From assembly GCA_937907025.1 (NCBI GenBank), contig CALESJ010000021.1, forward strand, positions 55,817-119,816: a DNA stretch of 64,000 nucleotides, read 5' to 3'. The position numbers were made by a program, and so were the translations under genes. The notes below the pieces were generated by a model that ran no database searches, was not told the origin of the DNA, and saw nothing but the letters and a program-made list of their open reading frames with translations. This DNA is from an uncultured Faecalibacterium sp. (GTDB lineage Bacteria; Bacillota; Clostridia; Oscillospirales; Ruminococcaceae). This document shows, in pieces, positions 7,929-16,647 of this stretch (the first letter of the stretch is position 1; each line of letters begins with the position of its first letter).

Positions 7929-9991
7929 ATTCCTCCCGCCATGCTGCCGGCATCACCGGCGGGTGCAGCTCCGCCGCCGCGGTCCATATCAGCGGGAGCA
8001 TCCTCTTCCGGGGCCGGACCGCCCGCGGCGCCCGTGTCCCCGTTCATGGCCATCATCATCTGCTCCGTGGGGTCGGTAGCGGTCACGATGCCCTGGGTCA
8101 GGTCGGCGCTGGAGCGGATCACATCCCCTTCCTGCAGGTCGGTGCCGGAGATGGTGGTGTAATAATCGTTGGAATCGCCGGTGGTGACGGTAACCTGCTC
8201 AAAGGTCATATCCACCCCTTCGCCGCCGGTCTTGCGCAGCACATACTGCGTGCCGTCCTCGGCGGTGCCTACTGCGTCGATAGGTACCACATACACGTCG
8301 GTGACCTGGCTCTTGATGATCTCCGCCTGGGCCTGGATGCCGATGAGCAGGTCTTCTGCTTCCCCGGTAACACGGACCTTGGCGCCAAAGGTGCCCTGGT
8401 CGTTGGCCACAGGGTCGATCTGGGTCAAAGTGCCGGCGATCTGGGTGTCGCCGGTGGCATCGGAGGTGATCAGGCAGGACATGCCGGTTTCCAGGCCGGG
8501 CACATCATCCGCCGGGATGGTCACCTCCACCACCAGGGCGTCGGTGTCCTGGATGGTGGCAACAGTGCCCGCGCATACCGACCCCACCGTGGCATCCAGC
8601 GCCGTGATGGTGCCGGACATGGTGGCGGTCAGGGTGCAATCAGCCAGGGAATCCTGCAGGGTTTCCAGGTTATCGGGAATCCGCTTGGCCTGGTCCAGCT
8701 TGGTCTTGGCATCCTCCACAGCCTGGGCTTTTGTCTTGATGTTGGAGTAGTTTTTCTCGTTATCGTAGGAATCGTGGGCGCTCTTGACCTGCTGTTCCGC
8801 CGTTTCCACCTGGGTTTCGGCGGTGGACACCTGGTTCTGGGCCTGGTTGTAGGCAGTTTCGGCGGAAGTCTTGGCTTGTTCCGCCGCATTCACCGCCTGC
8901 TCAATAGCCGCATACCCGTACAGGCCACGGGAAGTGACCGAGCAGCTGCTCTGGGCATTGGACAGGTCCTGCTGGGCCTTGGTCGCCGCAGCCTGGGCGC
9001 TGTCATAGGTAGTCTGGGCCGTCTTCTGGGTAGCAGTGGCCGCCTCCACCTTGCTGTTGGCGGTGTCCAACGCCAGCTTGTTGGCGTCGCTGGGGTCAGC
9101 GTTATAGGCCGACTGAGCGCTCTGCTGCTCGCCGAGGGCGGCCGTCACTGCATTGTTGGCGCTGTTCAGGGCGGAAAGTGCCGCGTTCAAAGCATCGGAG
9201 GCACTGTTATACGCAGAAGTATAGCTGTCGATCTGGGCTTTGACCATATTGAAGTCGCTGACCAGGGAATTGTAATCGCTGATGGCCGCGTTATAGGTAC
9301 TCTGGGCGGCATCCCGGTCGGACTTGGCCTTTTCCAGGGCTTCCTCCGCGTCAGCCTGGGCCTCGTCCGCCTGGTCGATCTTGGCCTGCAGGTCGATGAG
9401 GTTGTTGTCGTGCTGCACCACCGAAGTGTTGTAGTCATCCACCGCCCGGTCATAGCTGGTCTGGGCGGCCTGCAGATTATCGTTGTAGCTCTGCTGGGCA
9501 TCCTCGATCTGCTTTTCCAGGTCGGTGGTGTCCAGCGTGGCAATAACGTCTCCTTCCTGCACCGTGTCGCCCACCTCGGCCTCCACGGTAGCCACCTTGT
9601 AGGTCTTGACGCTGTCGGACACGGTCACATTGGCCTCATCGCCGGACACCACGGTGCCGGTGACCGTGACCGAATCGTTCAGGCTGCCTTTCTGCAGGGT
9701 GGTCGTGCGGACGTACTGGTACTCAGAATCCGCCATGGCGGGCACCGAGCGCATCCGCCAGGTCAGGATACCGGCCGCAGCGACCACCACCACGGCGGCG
9801 ATGCACAGCTTTTTGTGCCGCCCGGCCCAGCCGCCCAGGCGGGATGGCAGCGACGGGTTGGCCGCGGGGGCCTCATCGTCTACGGGTTCGGTTTCGGGTT
9901 CAGATACGTCTTCCGGCATGTTTTCCGGCTGCACTTCCTGGTCGGGGTCCTGCGCCTCCACAGCCTGGTCTTTTTTGAACGGGTTGAACAT
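7925..9991 (-). CDS. HlyD/MacA-like periplasmic-type adaptor with very long coiled coil
   Basis: A 688-residue membrane-fusion-type protein. I chose the ATG at 9991 rather than the far upstream ATG because the sequence from MFNPFKKDQ onward looks coding and an AGGA-type site precedes it. Layout: acidic cytoplasmic N-terminus (1-58), one TM helix (about 61-80), first half of a lipoyl/barrel-sandwich domain (about 105-155), an Ala/Gln/Asp-rich helical coil (about 155-450), the second half of the lipoyl domain, beta-barrel domains (to about 650) and a Gly/Ala/Pro tail rich in Met. Most MacA homologues are about 350-450 residues, so the coil is unusually long. It probably links the permease to the cell wall or outside. 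Confidence 0.9.
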   Translation of the reverse strand: MFNPFKKDQAVEAQDPDQEVQPENMPEDVSEPETEPVDDEAPAANPSLPSRLGGWAGRHKKLCIAAVVVVAAAGILTWRMRSVPAMADSEYQYVRTTTLQKGSLNDSVTVTGTVVSGDEANVTVSDSVKTYKVATVEAEVGDTVQEGDVIATLDTTDLEKQIEDAQQSYNDNLQAAQTSYDRAVDDYNTSVVQHDNNLIDLQAKIDQADEAQADAEEALEKAKSDRDAAQSTYNAAISDYNSLVSDFNMVKAQIDSYTSAYNSASDALNAALSALNSANNAVTAALGEQQSAQSAYNADPSDANKLALDTANSKVEAATATQKTAQTTYDSAQAAATKAQQDLSNAQSSCSVTSRGLYGYAAIEQAVNAAEQAKTSAETAYNQAQNQVSTAETQVETAEQQVKSAHDSYDNEKNYSNIKTKAQAVEDAKTKLDQAKRIPDNLETLQDSLADCTLTATMSGTITALDATVGSVCAGTVATIQDTDALVVEVTIPADDVPGLETGMSCLITSDATGDTQIAGTLTQIDPVANDQGTFGAKVRVTGEAEDLLIGIQAQAEIIKSQVTDVYVVPIDAVGTAEDGTQYVLRKTGGEGVDMTFEQVTVTTGDSNDYYTTISGTDLQEGDVIRSSADLTQGIVTATDPTEQMMMAMNGDTGAAGGPAPEEDAPADMDRGGGAAPAGDAGSMAGGM

Positions 9992-10175
9992 GGGGGTTCC
10001 TGCCTCTCTGTCGTTGTTGTCTTGTTTTTCAGGGGAGATTATCAACTTTTTCAGCGTACCGGTAAAATGTGTTAAAACCTTGCACCGGAAGTGAAAAAGG
10101 CCGGGAATATGCTTTTTAACCATTGTGTGACTGCTCTAATTGTATACTTTTACAGAAAAATAGCAAGAGCAAGGC

Positions 10176-10212
10176 AAAAAAAAGCTGCCTGCCGGGCATA
10201 CCGACGGGCAGC
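10176..10212 (-). terminator. Intrinsic terminator after the nucleoside ABC operon
   Basis: On the reverse strand GCTGCC (10212-10207) pairs with GGCAGC (10189-10184), with further internal GC pairs, followed by eight T residues. It closes the four-gene ABC importer transcript ending at 10238. Confidence 0.88.
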
Positions 10213-10237
10213 AAAGGGTATAAACTTGCAGGAAAAA

Positions 10238-11227
10238 TCAGCGTTCCTCACGGAAGTAGGCCAGACCCAGGTGAGCCGGGGGCTGGTCCTCCTTCTTGCG
10301 GCGCATGGAAACGGCGATCAGCACCACGATGGTGACCACATAGGGCACCATCTGCACCAGGTCGGTCATGGCGCTGGACACCGTAATGCCCAGCATGCTG
10401 GGCAGGAACTGGTACAGCCAGTACAGGATGCCGAAGAGGTAGGCGCCCCAGATGGCATTGAGGGGCTTCCAAGTGGTGAAGATGACCAGCGCCAGAGCCA
10501 GCCAGCCCAGGGCTTCGATCTGGCCGGTGGTGGCCCAGATACCCTGGTTGTAATCCAGCACATAGTACAGGCCGCCCACGCCGCAGATGGCGGCGCCGAT
10601 GCAGGTGGACAGGTACTTGTACTTGGTAACGTTGATGCCGGCGGCATCGGCAGTGGCGGGGTTTTCACCCACGGCGCGCAGGTTCAGGCCCGCGCGGGTG
10701 TGGTACAGGAACCAGTGCAGCACAATGGCCAGCACGATGGCCGCATAGGCCAGGAAACCGTAGGAGAAGATCGTCTGCCCCAGCACGCCCATCTGGGAGA
10801 GTACCGGGATCTTGGCAGCAAACGCCTTGTTGGCCACGGGGGCGGCGCTGTAAGTGGCGCCGTCCAGGATAAAGACGCCGAAGAAGTTGGCCACGCCCAT
10901 GCCAAAGGTGGTCAGGGCCAGACCGGTGACGTTCTGGTTGGCCCGCAGGCTGATGGTCAGGAAGGCGTAGATCAGGCCGCCCAGCGCCGAAGCCACCAGC
11001 GCGCAGACCAGGGCAATGATAATGCTGAGGACGGGGTTGGGGTTGGCCACGCTGTTCTCGTAGTAATAGGCACTGGCAAACCCAGCAAAGCCGCCCAGGT
11101 ACATGATGCCGGGCACGCCCAGATTCAGGTTGCCGGACTTTTCGGTGACGATTTCGCCCATGGCGCCGTACATGATGATGGTGCCGAAGGGAATCGCGCG
11201 CATGATCCATGCAATCAGGCTGCTCAT
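10238..11227 (-). CDS. ABC importer permease, purine nucleoside type (NupQ-like)
   Basis: A 329-residue inner-membrane permease with 8-10 hydrophobic helices. The N-terminal ...IPFGTIIMYGAMGEIVTEKSG and the NLNLGVPGIMYLGGF stretch are hallmarks of the BPD_transp_2 permeases paired with BMP-type binding proteins (YufQ/NupQ). It overlaps the partner permease by 4 bases and is the last gene of the operon, followed by a strong terminator. The complex is expected to import nucleosides, by analogy with characterised Bmp systems. Confidence 0.9.
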   Translation of the reverse strand: MSSLIAWIMRAIPFGTIIMYGAMGEIVTEKSGNLNLGVPGIMYLGGFAGFASAYYYENSVANPNPVLSIIIALVCALVASALGGLIYAFLTISLRANQNVTGLALTTFGMGVANFFGVFILDGATYSAAPVANKAFAAKIPVLSQMGVLGQTIFSYGFLAYAAIVLAIVLHWFLYHTRAGLNLRAVGENPATADAAGINVTKYKYLSTCIGAAICGVGGLYYVLDYNQGIWATTGQIEALGWLALALVIFTTWKPLNAIWGAYLFGILYWLYQFLPSMLGITVSSAMTDLVQMVPYVVTIVVLIAVSMRRKKEDQPPAHLGLAYFREER

Positions 11228-12333
11228 TCGCCCTTCACCTCCTTGTGATGTCCGCGCCAGATCAGGCGGTAGTTGATAAAGAACTCGCTGCCCAGAATGA
11301 AGAACAGAATCACGCCGGTGATGATGTCGGCGGCGTACTCATTCAGGCTGTAAGCCGAAGCGATTTCAGAAGCGCCGCGCTCCAGGAACACCAGCAGGAA
11401 GGAGATCAACGCCATATAGAAGGTGTTGAACTTGGCCAGCCAGGCCACGATGATGGCCGTAAAGCCGTTGCCGCCTGCCGAGTTGGTGGAGATGGTCTGG
11501 TCCTTGCCGGCCACGATGAGGAAGCCGCACAGACCGCAGATGGCACCGCTGATGATCATGGTGCGCACCATGACGCGGCGGACGTTGATGCCGGCATAGC
11601 GGGCGGTGTTTTCGCTTTCGCCCACCACGGCGATCTCATAGCCGTGCTTGGAATATTTCAGGTAGGCGTACATGGCGAAGGTCAGCACCAGCACCACAAT
11701 GATGTTGATGGTGTACCGCTGACCGAACAGAATGGGCAGCCAGCCGGCCTTGGTGGCCTTGTTCAGGGTGCCCAGGCTGGAGGCCTGGCCGCGCATGATA
11801 TTGGTCATGCAGGCCACAATGCTGGTGGCCACATAGTTCATCATCAGGGTGAACAGGGTTTCGTTGGTGTTCCAGCGGGACTTGAACCAGGCAGGCACAA
11901 AGCCCCACAGGGCGCCGGCTGCCAGACTGCCCACCACCATGGCCGCGAACTGGGCCGGTGCGGGCAGGCTGTTGCCGAAATAGACCATGATCAGGGCCGT
12001 GGCCAGGCCGCCCACCAGCACCTGACCTTCGGCACCGATGTTCCAGAAGCGCATCTTGAAGGCAGGGGCCAGGGCAATGCCGATGCACAGCAGGGTGGAC
12101 AGGTCACGCATGGCCCAGGAGAACCGGACCGGGGTGGAGAAGGTACCGCCCCACATGACCACATACACGTTGATGGGGTTCAGGCCGGTGACAAAGTAGA
12201 TGAAGAACGCATCCACGACCAGAGCCAGCACAATGGCCGCGGCGCGTACCGCGATCTTGCGGCGCAGAGGAGCGGCTTCCCGCCGGGCAATGCGCACCAG
12301 CGGTTCGGCCGGGTGAGTAGTTTGGGCTGCCAT
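11224..12333 (-). CDS. ABC importer permease, purine nucleoside type (NupP-like)
   Basis: A 369-residue permease with a basic N-terminal tail (RREAAPLRRKIAVRA) and about 9-10 helices. The segment RFWNIGAEGQVLVGGL (about residues 92-107) is the BPD_transp_2 signature seen in YufP/NupP and sugar permeases of this class. Start overlaps the ATPase gene stop by one base, end overlaps the second permease by 4, indicating tight coupling and likely 1:1 assembly with the NupQ-like partner. Confidence 0.9.
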   Translation of the reverse strand: MAAQTTHPAEPLVRIARREAAPLRRKIAVRAAAIVLALVVDAFFIYFVTGLNPINVYVVMWGGTFSTPVRFSWAMRDLSTLLCIGIALAPAFKMRFWNIGAEGQVLVGGLATALIMVYFGNSLPAPAQFAAMVVGSLAAGALWGFVPAWFKSRWNTNETLFTLMMNYVATSIVACMTNIMRGQASSLGTLNKATKAGWLPILFGQRYTINIIVVLVLTFAMYAYLKYSKHGYEIAVVGESENTARYAGINVRRVMVRTMIISGAICGLCGFLIVAGKDQTISTNSAGGNGFTAIIVAWLAKFNTFYMALISFLLVFLERGASEIASAYSLNEYAADIITGVILFFILGSEFFINYRLIWRGHHKEVKGE

Positions 12334-13883
12334 CAGGCGCGCACCTCCTTTTTATTCTGCAGATCAGTCATACGCAGGCCGACTTCTTCCTTGGTGGTGG
12401 TGCGGGCGTCCAGAATGCCGTTGGCCTTGCCGCCGCACAGAACCAGGATGCGGTCGCACAGTTCCAGCAGCACGTCCAGGTCCTCGCCCACATAGATGAC
12501 GGCCACACCCTTTTTCTTCTGCTCATTGAGCAGGTGGTAAATGGTGTAGGAGGTGTTGATGTCCAGGCCGCGCACAGCGTAGGCGGTCATCAGCACGATG
12601 GGAGAGGCTGCCAGCTCACGGCCGACCAGAACCTTCTGGACGTTGCCGCCGGACAGCTGGGACACCGGCGTGTTCAGGCCGGGGGTCACGACGCCCAGCT
12701 CTTCGCGGATTTCTTCGGCCAGTTCCCGGGGAGTCTTGCGGTCCACGATGGGAGAATGGCCCTTGCCGTAGCTCTTGAGCATCATATTGTCGGTCATGCC
12801 CATGGAGCCGACCAGGCCCATGCCCAGGCGGTCCTCCGGCACGAAGGAGAGGTGGATGCCGGCGTCCCGGATATCCTTGGGCGTCTTGCCGATGAGGGAG
12901 GTAGGTTTGTCCTCCGTCCCGGGGGCGAAGAACTGGATCTGCGCGCCGCCGTCGGCCCGCTGCAGGCCGGCAATGGCTTCCAGCAGTTCCTTCTGGCCGT
13001 TGCCGGAAATGCCCGCAATGCCCAGAATCTCGCCGCCGTAGGCGTCAAAGCTCACATCGTCCAGCACACGGCCGCCTTCGGGGCCGGTGACGCTCAGATG
13101 ATGCACCGACAGGCGCCGCACCGGGTTGACGGGCAGGGGGCGCTCGATGTCCAGCTCCACCTTTTTGCCCACCATCATCTCGGTGAGCATGGCCTCGTTG
13201 GCGTCCTTGGTGGCCACATCGCCCACATATTCGCCCCGGCGCAGGATGGCGACCCGGTCGCTGATGGTCAGCACTTCATGGAGTTTGTGGGTGATGATGA
13301 CCACGGCCTTGCCGTCGGCTTTCATGTTGCGCATGACGGCAAACAGCTTTTCGGTTTCCTGGGGGGTCAGCACGGCGGTGGGCTCGTCCAGAATCAGGAT
13401 GTCGGCACCGCGGAACAGCACCTTGACGATCTCCAGGGTCTGCTTCTGGCTGACGCTCATCTCATAGACTTTCTGGTCCAGGTCCAGGGCAAAACCGTAC
13501 TTTTCGCAGATAGCACGGGCCTTGCTGCGGACCTTTTTCAGGTCGAATTTTTCGCCGGGTTCCATGCACAGGGCAATGTTTTCCAGCGCGGTGAAGACGT
13601 CCACCAGCTTGAAGTGCTGGTGGATCATACCGATGCCCAGACGCAGCGCATCCCGGGGAGAGCGAATATCCACCGCTTCATCCCCCACATAGATTTCGCC
13701 TTCATCGGGGTAGTAGATACCGGCAATCATGTTCATCAGGGTGGTTTTGCCCGACCCGTTCTCCCCCAGAAGGGAGAGAATCTCGCCGCGGCGGACTTCC
13801 AGGGTCACGTCATGATTGGCCGTCACTTCGCCGAAAGTCTTGGTGATGTGTTCCAGCCGGATGGCATACTGCGTGTTCGGCAT
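12333..13883 (-). CDS. ABC importer ATPase with two nucleotide-binding domains (NupO-like)
   Basis: A 516-residue protein with tandem ABC domains. The first has a full Walker A (GENGSGKTT, about residue 40), signature MSVSQKQTLEI and Walker B ILILDEPTAVLTP. The second has the degenerate nucleotide site normal for this family (GISGNGQKE) and LSGGNVQK. Tandem ATPases of this kind power Bmp-type nucleoside importers. The start ATG at 13883 was preferred over the in-frame GTG at 13904 because AAAGGAG lies 11 bases before it, whereas the GTG overlaps that site. It follows the binding-protein gene by about 80 bases. Confidence 0.92.
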   Translation of the reverse strand: MPNTQYAIRLEHITKTFGEVTANHDVTLEVRRGEILSLLGENGSGKTTLMNMIAGIYYPDEGEIYVGDEAVDIRSPRDALRLGIGMIHQHFKLVDVFTALENIALCMEPGEKFDLKKVRSKARAICEKYGFALDLDQKVYEMSVSQKQTLEIVKVLFRGADILILDEPTAVLTPQETEKLFAVMRNMKADGKAVVIITHKLHEVLTISDRVAILRRGEYVGDVATKDANEAMLTEMMVGKKVELDIERPLPVNPVRRLSVHHLSVTGPEGGRVLDDVSFDAYGGEILGIAGISGNGQKELLEAIAGLQRADGGAQIQFFAPGTEDKPTSLIGKTPKDIRDAGIHLSFVPEDRLGMGLVGSMGMTDNMMLKSYGKGHSPIVDRKTPRELAEEIREELGVVTPGLNTPVSQLSGGNVQKVLVGRELAASPIVLMTAYAVRGLDINTSYTIYHLLNEQKKKGVAVIYVGEDLDVLLELCDRILVLCGGKANGILDARTTTKEEVGLRMTDLQNKKEVRA

Positions 13884-13966
13884 GGGCTGTCTTGCTCCTT
13901 TCACAACGGGAAGGGAAGCCCGCTAAAGCGTGAGCTTCCCTCCCGAAAATTCCTGTTTAAACTGGT

Positions 13967-15283
13967 TTACGCAACCGGTTCGCTGTCCTCGACGATGCCG
14001 TCGATATGCAGAGCGAAGTACGGAGCGCTGCGCAGGGTGCTTTCATCAAAGTAGCCGTCATGGATGGCTTCCTTGGTTTCGCCCTGGTACACGGCAACGG
14101 CTTCGCCGCTGGAGTAATCATAGTAGCTCAGGTCGATGGGCGCGCTGGTCACGGTCTGGCCGTCCACGGTGAAGGTGGAGGTATCAAACACATGCAGGCT
14201 GCCGTCCTTCAGAGCGGCTTCCACTTCGGCGACCTTGTCGGCAGTGCCTTCGGCGCATTCAGGTCCGAGTTCGGTGATGGCAACAGCACCGTCGTCATAG
14301 CCCTTGGCCCAGTCGGTGGGGATTTCCTCGCCGTTCATGGCCGCGGTGAACAGTTCCTTGTAGTAGACCTTCCAGACGTTGGTGGAGGAGGTCAGGGCCG
14401 CCGTGGGAGCGGTGTCCAGCATGTCGATGTTGTAGCCGACAGAGTAGCAGATGGTGCCGGCGTCCTTCAGACGCTGGGTGGCAGCGGGAGCGCCGGTGGA
14501 GTCGGCGTGCTGGCCGATGATGACGGCGCCGTTGGCGATCAGAGCCTCAGCGGCAGCGCCTTCCTTGTCGATGTCGAACCAGGAGTTGGTGTACATGACT
14601 TCCATGGTGACGGTGGGGAACACGCTCTTGACGCCCAGGTAGAAAGCGGTGTAGCCGGAGATGACTTCCGCATAGGGGAAGGCGCCCACATAACCGATCT
14701 TGACGTTGCCGTCAGCATCGAAAGAGTTGGGCTGGGTTTCCGGGGTCAGGGTGCCGTTGTCCACCAGTTCCTTCAGCTTCATGCCGGCCACAACACCGGA
14801 CACATAGCGGGACTGATACACAGCGGTGAAAGCGTTCTTGAAGTTGTCCAGACCGCTGATAGCGGCAAAGTCGCCGGTCATGGAAACGAAGGTGGTGTCG
14901 GGATACTTCTCGGCAGTTTCCACCAGGTAGGTCTGATGGCCGTAAGAGTTGGCGATGACCAGGTCGCAGCCCTGGCCGACCAGGTCCTCGGCAGCGTCGG
15001 AGCATTCGGCGCTTTCGGGCACCTTGTATTTCCAGATGATCTGGTCCTCGGGCAGGCCGACTTCGGCAGCGGCTTCCTTGATGCCGTTGATATGAGCGGC
15101 GCTGTAACCTTCGGTTTCATCACCGACGAGGATGACGCCAACCTTCAGGTCGGTGGAAGCGGAGGCGGCAGCGCCTTCCGCAGTGTCACCGGTGGCGGCA
15201 GTAGACGTGCTGCCGGTGGAGCCACAAGCTGCCAGGGACAGCATCATGGCGCCGGCCATCAGAATGCCGAGCAATTTCTTCAT
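13967..15283 (-). CDS. BMP-family substrate-binding lipoprotein
   Basis: A 438-residue secreted lipoprotein. The N-terminus MKKLLGILMAGAMMLSLAACG is a type II signal peptide with lipobox LAAC (Cys about residue 20); a Ser/Thr/Ala linker follows and then the BMP/PnrA fold (about 45-400), with DLKVGVILVGDETEGYSAAH at its start. PnrA-like proteins bind purine nucleosides outside the membrane. The start at 15283 has GGAG 9 bases before it; the longer frame upstream lacks such a site. It is the first gene of the importer operon and has a promoter at 15371-15399. Confidence 0.93.
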   Translation of the reverse strand: MKKLLGILMAGAMMLSLAACGSTGSTSTAATGDTAEGAAASASTDLKVGVILVGDETEGYSAAHINGIKEAAAEVGLPEDQIIWKYKVPESAECSDAAEDLVGQGCDLVIANSYGHQTYLVETAEKYPDTTFVSMTGDFAAISGLDNFKNAFTAVYQSRYVSGVVAGMKLKELVDNGTLTPETQPNSFDADGNVKIGYVGAFPYAEVISGYTAFYLGVKSVFPTVTMEVMYTNSWFDIDKEGAAAEALIANGAVIIGQHADSTGAPAATQRLKDAGTICYSVGYNIDMLDTAPTAALTSSTNVWKVYYKELFTAAMNGEEIPTDWAKGYDDGAVAITELGPECAEGTADKVAEVEAALKDGSLHVFDTSTFTVDGQTVTSAPIDLSYYDYSSGEAVAVYQGETKEAIHDGYFDESTLRSAPYFALHIDGIVEDSEPVA

Positions 15284-15370
15284 AAGTAGGTTCTCCTTCT
15301 TTTTCATTTTTGCAAGCAAAACAAAATGAAATGTGCGGCCCGCCGAATCGGCATGCCGCCTTACCGTTTC

Positions 15371-15399
15371 ATTGTAGACACCTTGCCGACAATTTTCAA
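15371..15399 (-). promoter_or_regulatory. Promoter of the BMP importer operon
   Basis: Reverse-strand -35 TTGAAA (15399-15394), 17-base spacer and -10 TACAAT (15376-15371), giving a leader of about 80 bases before the lipoprotein gene. A GC-rich partial hairpin lies in the leader; no purine riboswitch pattern was seen. Confidence 0.7.
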
Positions 15400-15607
15400 T
15401 GATTTTTGGCCCAATTGTAAAAAAACTGTGAATTTGTAATCTTCATCGTCGTTTTTTCCACGTCGCACTGGAAAAAACGCACAAGGATTTTTTGTAAAAG
15501 TACGACTTTTTCGCAGCCTGCGGAAGGGCAGTTGTCCGCAAATTGAGAACAAAGTGCCGCCATTTCTGTGGAAAGTTCCTCTTCTGCCCCGTAGGAGTAC
15601 CGCAAAC
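15400..15607. other. Non-coding stretch with one perfect inverted repeat
   Basis: Between the BMP promoter and the folate transporter terminator I see no supported gene. An exact 11-bp inverted repeat (15450-15460 with 15469-15479, arm CGTTTTTTCCA, 8-base loop) lies about 50 bases upstream of the -35 box and may be a regulator site. Open frames across this stretch lack ribosome sites and look like chance. Confidence 0.5.
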
Positions 15608-15635
15608 AAAAAACCGGCGCCCGAAGGCACCGGCT
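15607..15635 (-). terminator. Intrinsic terminator after the folate ECF gene
   Basis: On the reverse strand AGCCGGTGCC and GGCGCCGGT form a GC stem with a TTCG loop, followed by six T residues, about 30 bases past the stop at 15668. Confidence 0.88.
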
Positions 15636-15667
15636 GAAAGCGCTGGATCATTTAAAAAGCACAGACC

Positions 15668-16237
15668 TCATCGCTGCCTGGCCCGGTAACTTTCGCAGGT
15701 CTTCAGCACCAGCAGGAGCATGGCCACATCGATGGGAAATTTGATGAGGTTTTTCACAAAACGCAGGCTGCTGAGCACCACGAATGCCTGCCCATACAGG
15801 AAATGCAGCCACAGCGGAGTGAGCAGGAAGTTGAACAGCACCACCGCCATGGCCTTGCAGGCAATGATGCGCCACAGTTTCACCGGGCGGCGGTAATACC
15901 ACAGTCCATACAGCACCCCGGCCAGAATGGCGCTGAGGGTCCAGCCCGGAAAATACGGGCCGTTGGGGCGCAGGACGTAGCCGAAAAGGTCGGTGACAAT
16001 GCCGGACAGGCCGGCCACCCAGGGACCGCACATATAGCCCATGGCGGCGGTGGCCAGGAAATCGAACCCCACTTCCAGCAGGCCGGACACCGGGATGGTG
16101 AACTGGTTGAGGATGAGGTGCAGCGCCGACAGCACCGCGGCGGTGGCCAGGGTCTTGGGGCTGTGCAGCTCCTGCACGGCCTGGACGAACAGCCGGTCAT
16201 ACAGGCTGCTGCGGGTGGAAAGGGTATGCTGGGTCAT
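15668..16237 (-). CDS. folT: Folate-type ECF transporter S component
   Basis: A 189-residue integral membrane protein with about 5-6 helices; the segment SALHLILNQFTIPVSGLLEVGFDFLA and the later PNGPYFPGWTLSAILAG (about residues 88-105) fit the FolT branch of energy-coupling-factor S subunits. It would bind folate and work with a shared ECF ATPase/T module, which is not in this window. The ATG at 16237 has GGAGG 9 bases upstream; the longer frame runs into the leader. Strong support for a folate role comes from the tetrahydrofolate riboswitch and terminator directly upstream. Confidence 0.88.
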   Translation of the reverse strand: MTQHTLSTRSSLYDRLFVQAVQELHSPKTLATAAVLSALHLILNQFTIPVSGLLEVGFDFLATAAMGYMCGPWVAGLSGIVTDLFGYVLRPNGPYFPGWTLSAILAGVLYGLWYYRRPVKLWRIIACKAMAVVLFNFLLTPLWLHFLYGQAFVVLSSLRFVKNLIKFPIDVAMLLLVLKTCESYRARQR

Positions 16238-16306
16238 GGTTTTTGCCCTCCTTACACAAAGGCTGGGCCGCACCCGGACCGCGCACTCCCCTGCCCCGCT
16301 CCGGGG

Positions 16307-16372
16307 CAAAAAAACAAGAGCACCCAACGCAAAAGGCTATGCGGGTACCCTTCTGCGGCAGCGCTCTTTCCG
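16307..16372 (-). terminator. Riboswitch-controlled intrinsic terminator before folT
   Basis: On the reverse strand AAGAGC (16372-16367) pairs with GCTCTT (16318-16313 region), enclosing an internally paired loop, followed by seven T residues. It lies between the THF aptamer and the folT start and is the probable expression platform. Confidence 0.82.
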
Positions 16373-16375
16373 TGT

Positions 16376-16474
16376 GCAGCAGTGGGATGCGGGACCCGCA
16401 CCGCGCACTGGGCTTCGTCCTGCCACAACTCCCCGTTGGTCAGGCACTTAACGCGCGGGCCCCTACTCTGCCTG
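16376..16474 (-). promoter_or_regulatory. Tetrahydrofolate (THF) riboswitch aptamer
   Basis: Reverse-strand RNA contains the conserved blocks of the THF-I class in the correct order: GAGUAGG near the 5' end (about 16469-16463), GCGCGUUAAGUG (16456-16445), GACGAAGC (about 16419-16412), GCGCGGUG (16406-16399) and GCAUCCCACUGC closing the P1 stem with GCAG at the 5' edge. THF riboswitches in Firmicutes control folate transport and synthesis genes. Here the aptamer is followed by a terminator and then the folate ECF S gene, so folate sufficiency should reduce transporter expression. Confidence 0.93.
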
Positions 16475-16518
16475 AATGGGGCCGCGGCAAAACCGCTGTC
16501 CCAGACAATACGTTCCCT

Positions 16519-16546
16519 ATTATACACCTGTGCGGGATTTTTGCAA
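16519..16546 (-). promoter_or_regulatory. Promoter of the THF riboswitch-folT transcript
   Basis: Reverse-strand -35 TTGCAA (16546-16541), 16-base spacer, -10 TATAAT (16524-16519). The start point would be about 35-40 bases before the aptamer. Confidence 0.75.
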
Positions 16547-16596
16547 GACGCAGCGAAGAAAAAGCCCGCCGTGCCCCAATCCGGTGCCGGGTGGGG

Positions 16597-16625
16597 TTGA
16601 CAAAACGCCCCGGACCCGGTATAGT
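16597..16625 (+). promoter_or_regulatory. Promoter of the TetR operon
   Basis: TTGACA (16597-16602), 17-base spacer, TATAGT (16620-16625). A palindromic operator begins at the last base of the -10 box, so a bound repressor would block initiation. Confidence 0.85.
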
Positions 16626-16637
16626 GAACCTTGTTCA
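16625..16637. promoter_or_regulatory. TetR operator, copy 1
   Basis: TGAAC-CTT-GTTCA, a 13-bp palindrome covering the predicted transcription start of the TetR gene. The same half-sites recur at 17256-17268 upstream of the adjacent membrane-protein genes, as expected for autoregulation by the encoded TetR protein. Confidence 0.75.
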
Positions 16638-16647
16638 TGTTGAGGTG

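Noticed and set aside
15284..15400. Purine riboswitch before the BMP-type importer
   Set aside because: The leader is short and lacks the three-way junction sequence of purine riboswitches.
15361..15651. Open frame in the gap upstream of the nucleoside importer
   Set aside because: It reads through a terminator and promoter and has no ribosome site or family-like sequence.
16243..16647. N-terminal extension of the TetR frame
   Set aside because: It runs antisense through the THF riboswitch and terminator and across the TetR promoter; the real start is near 16648-16654.
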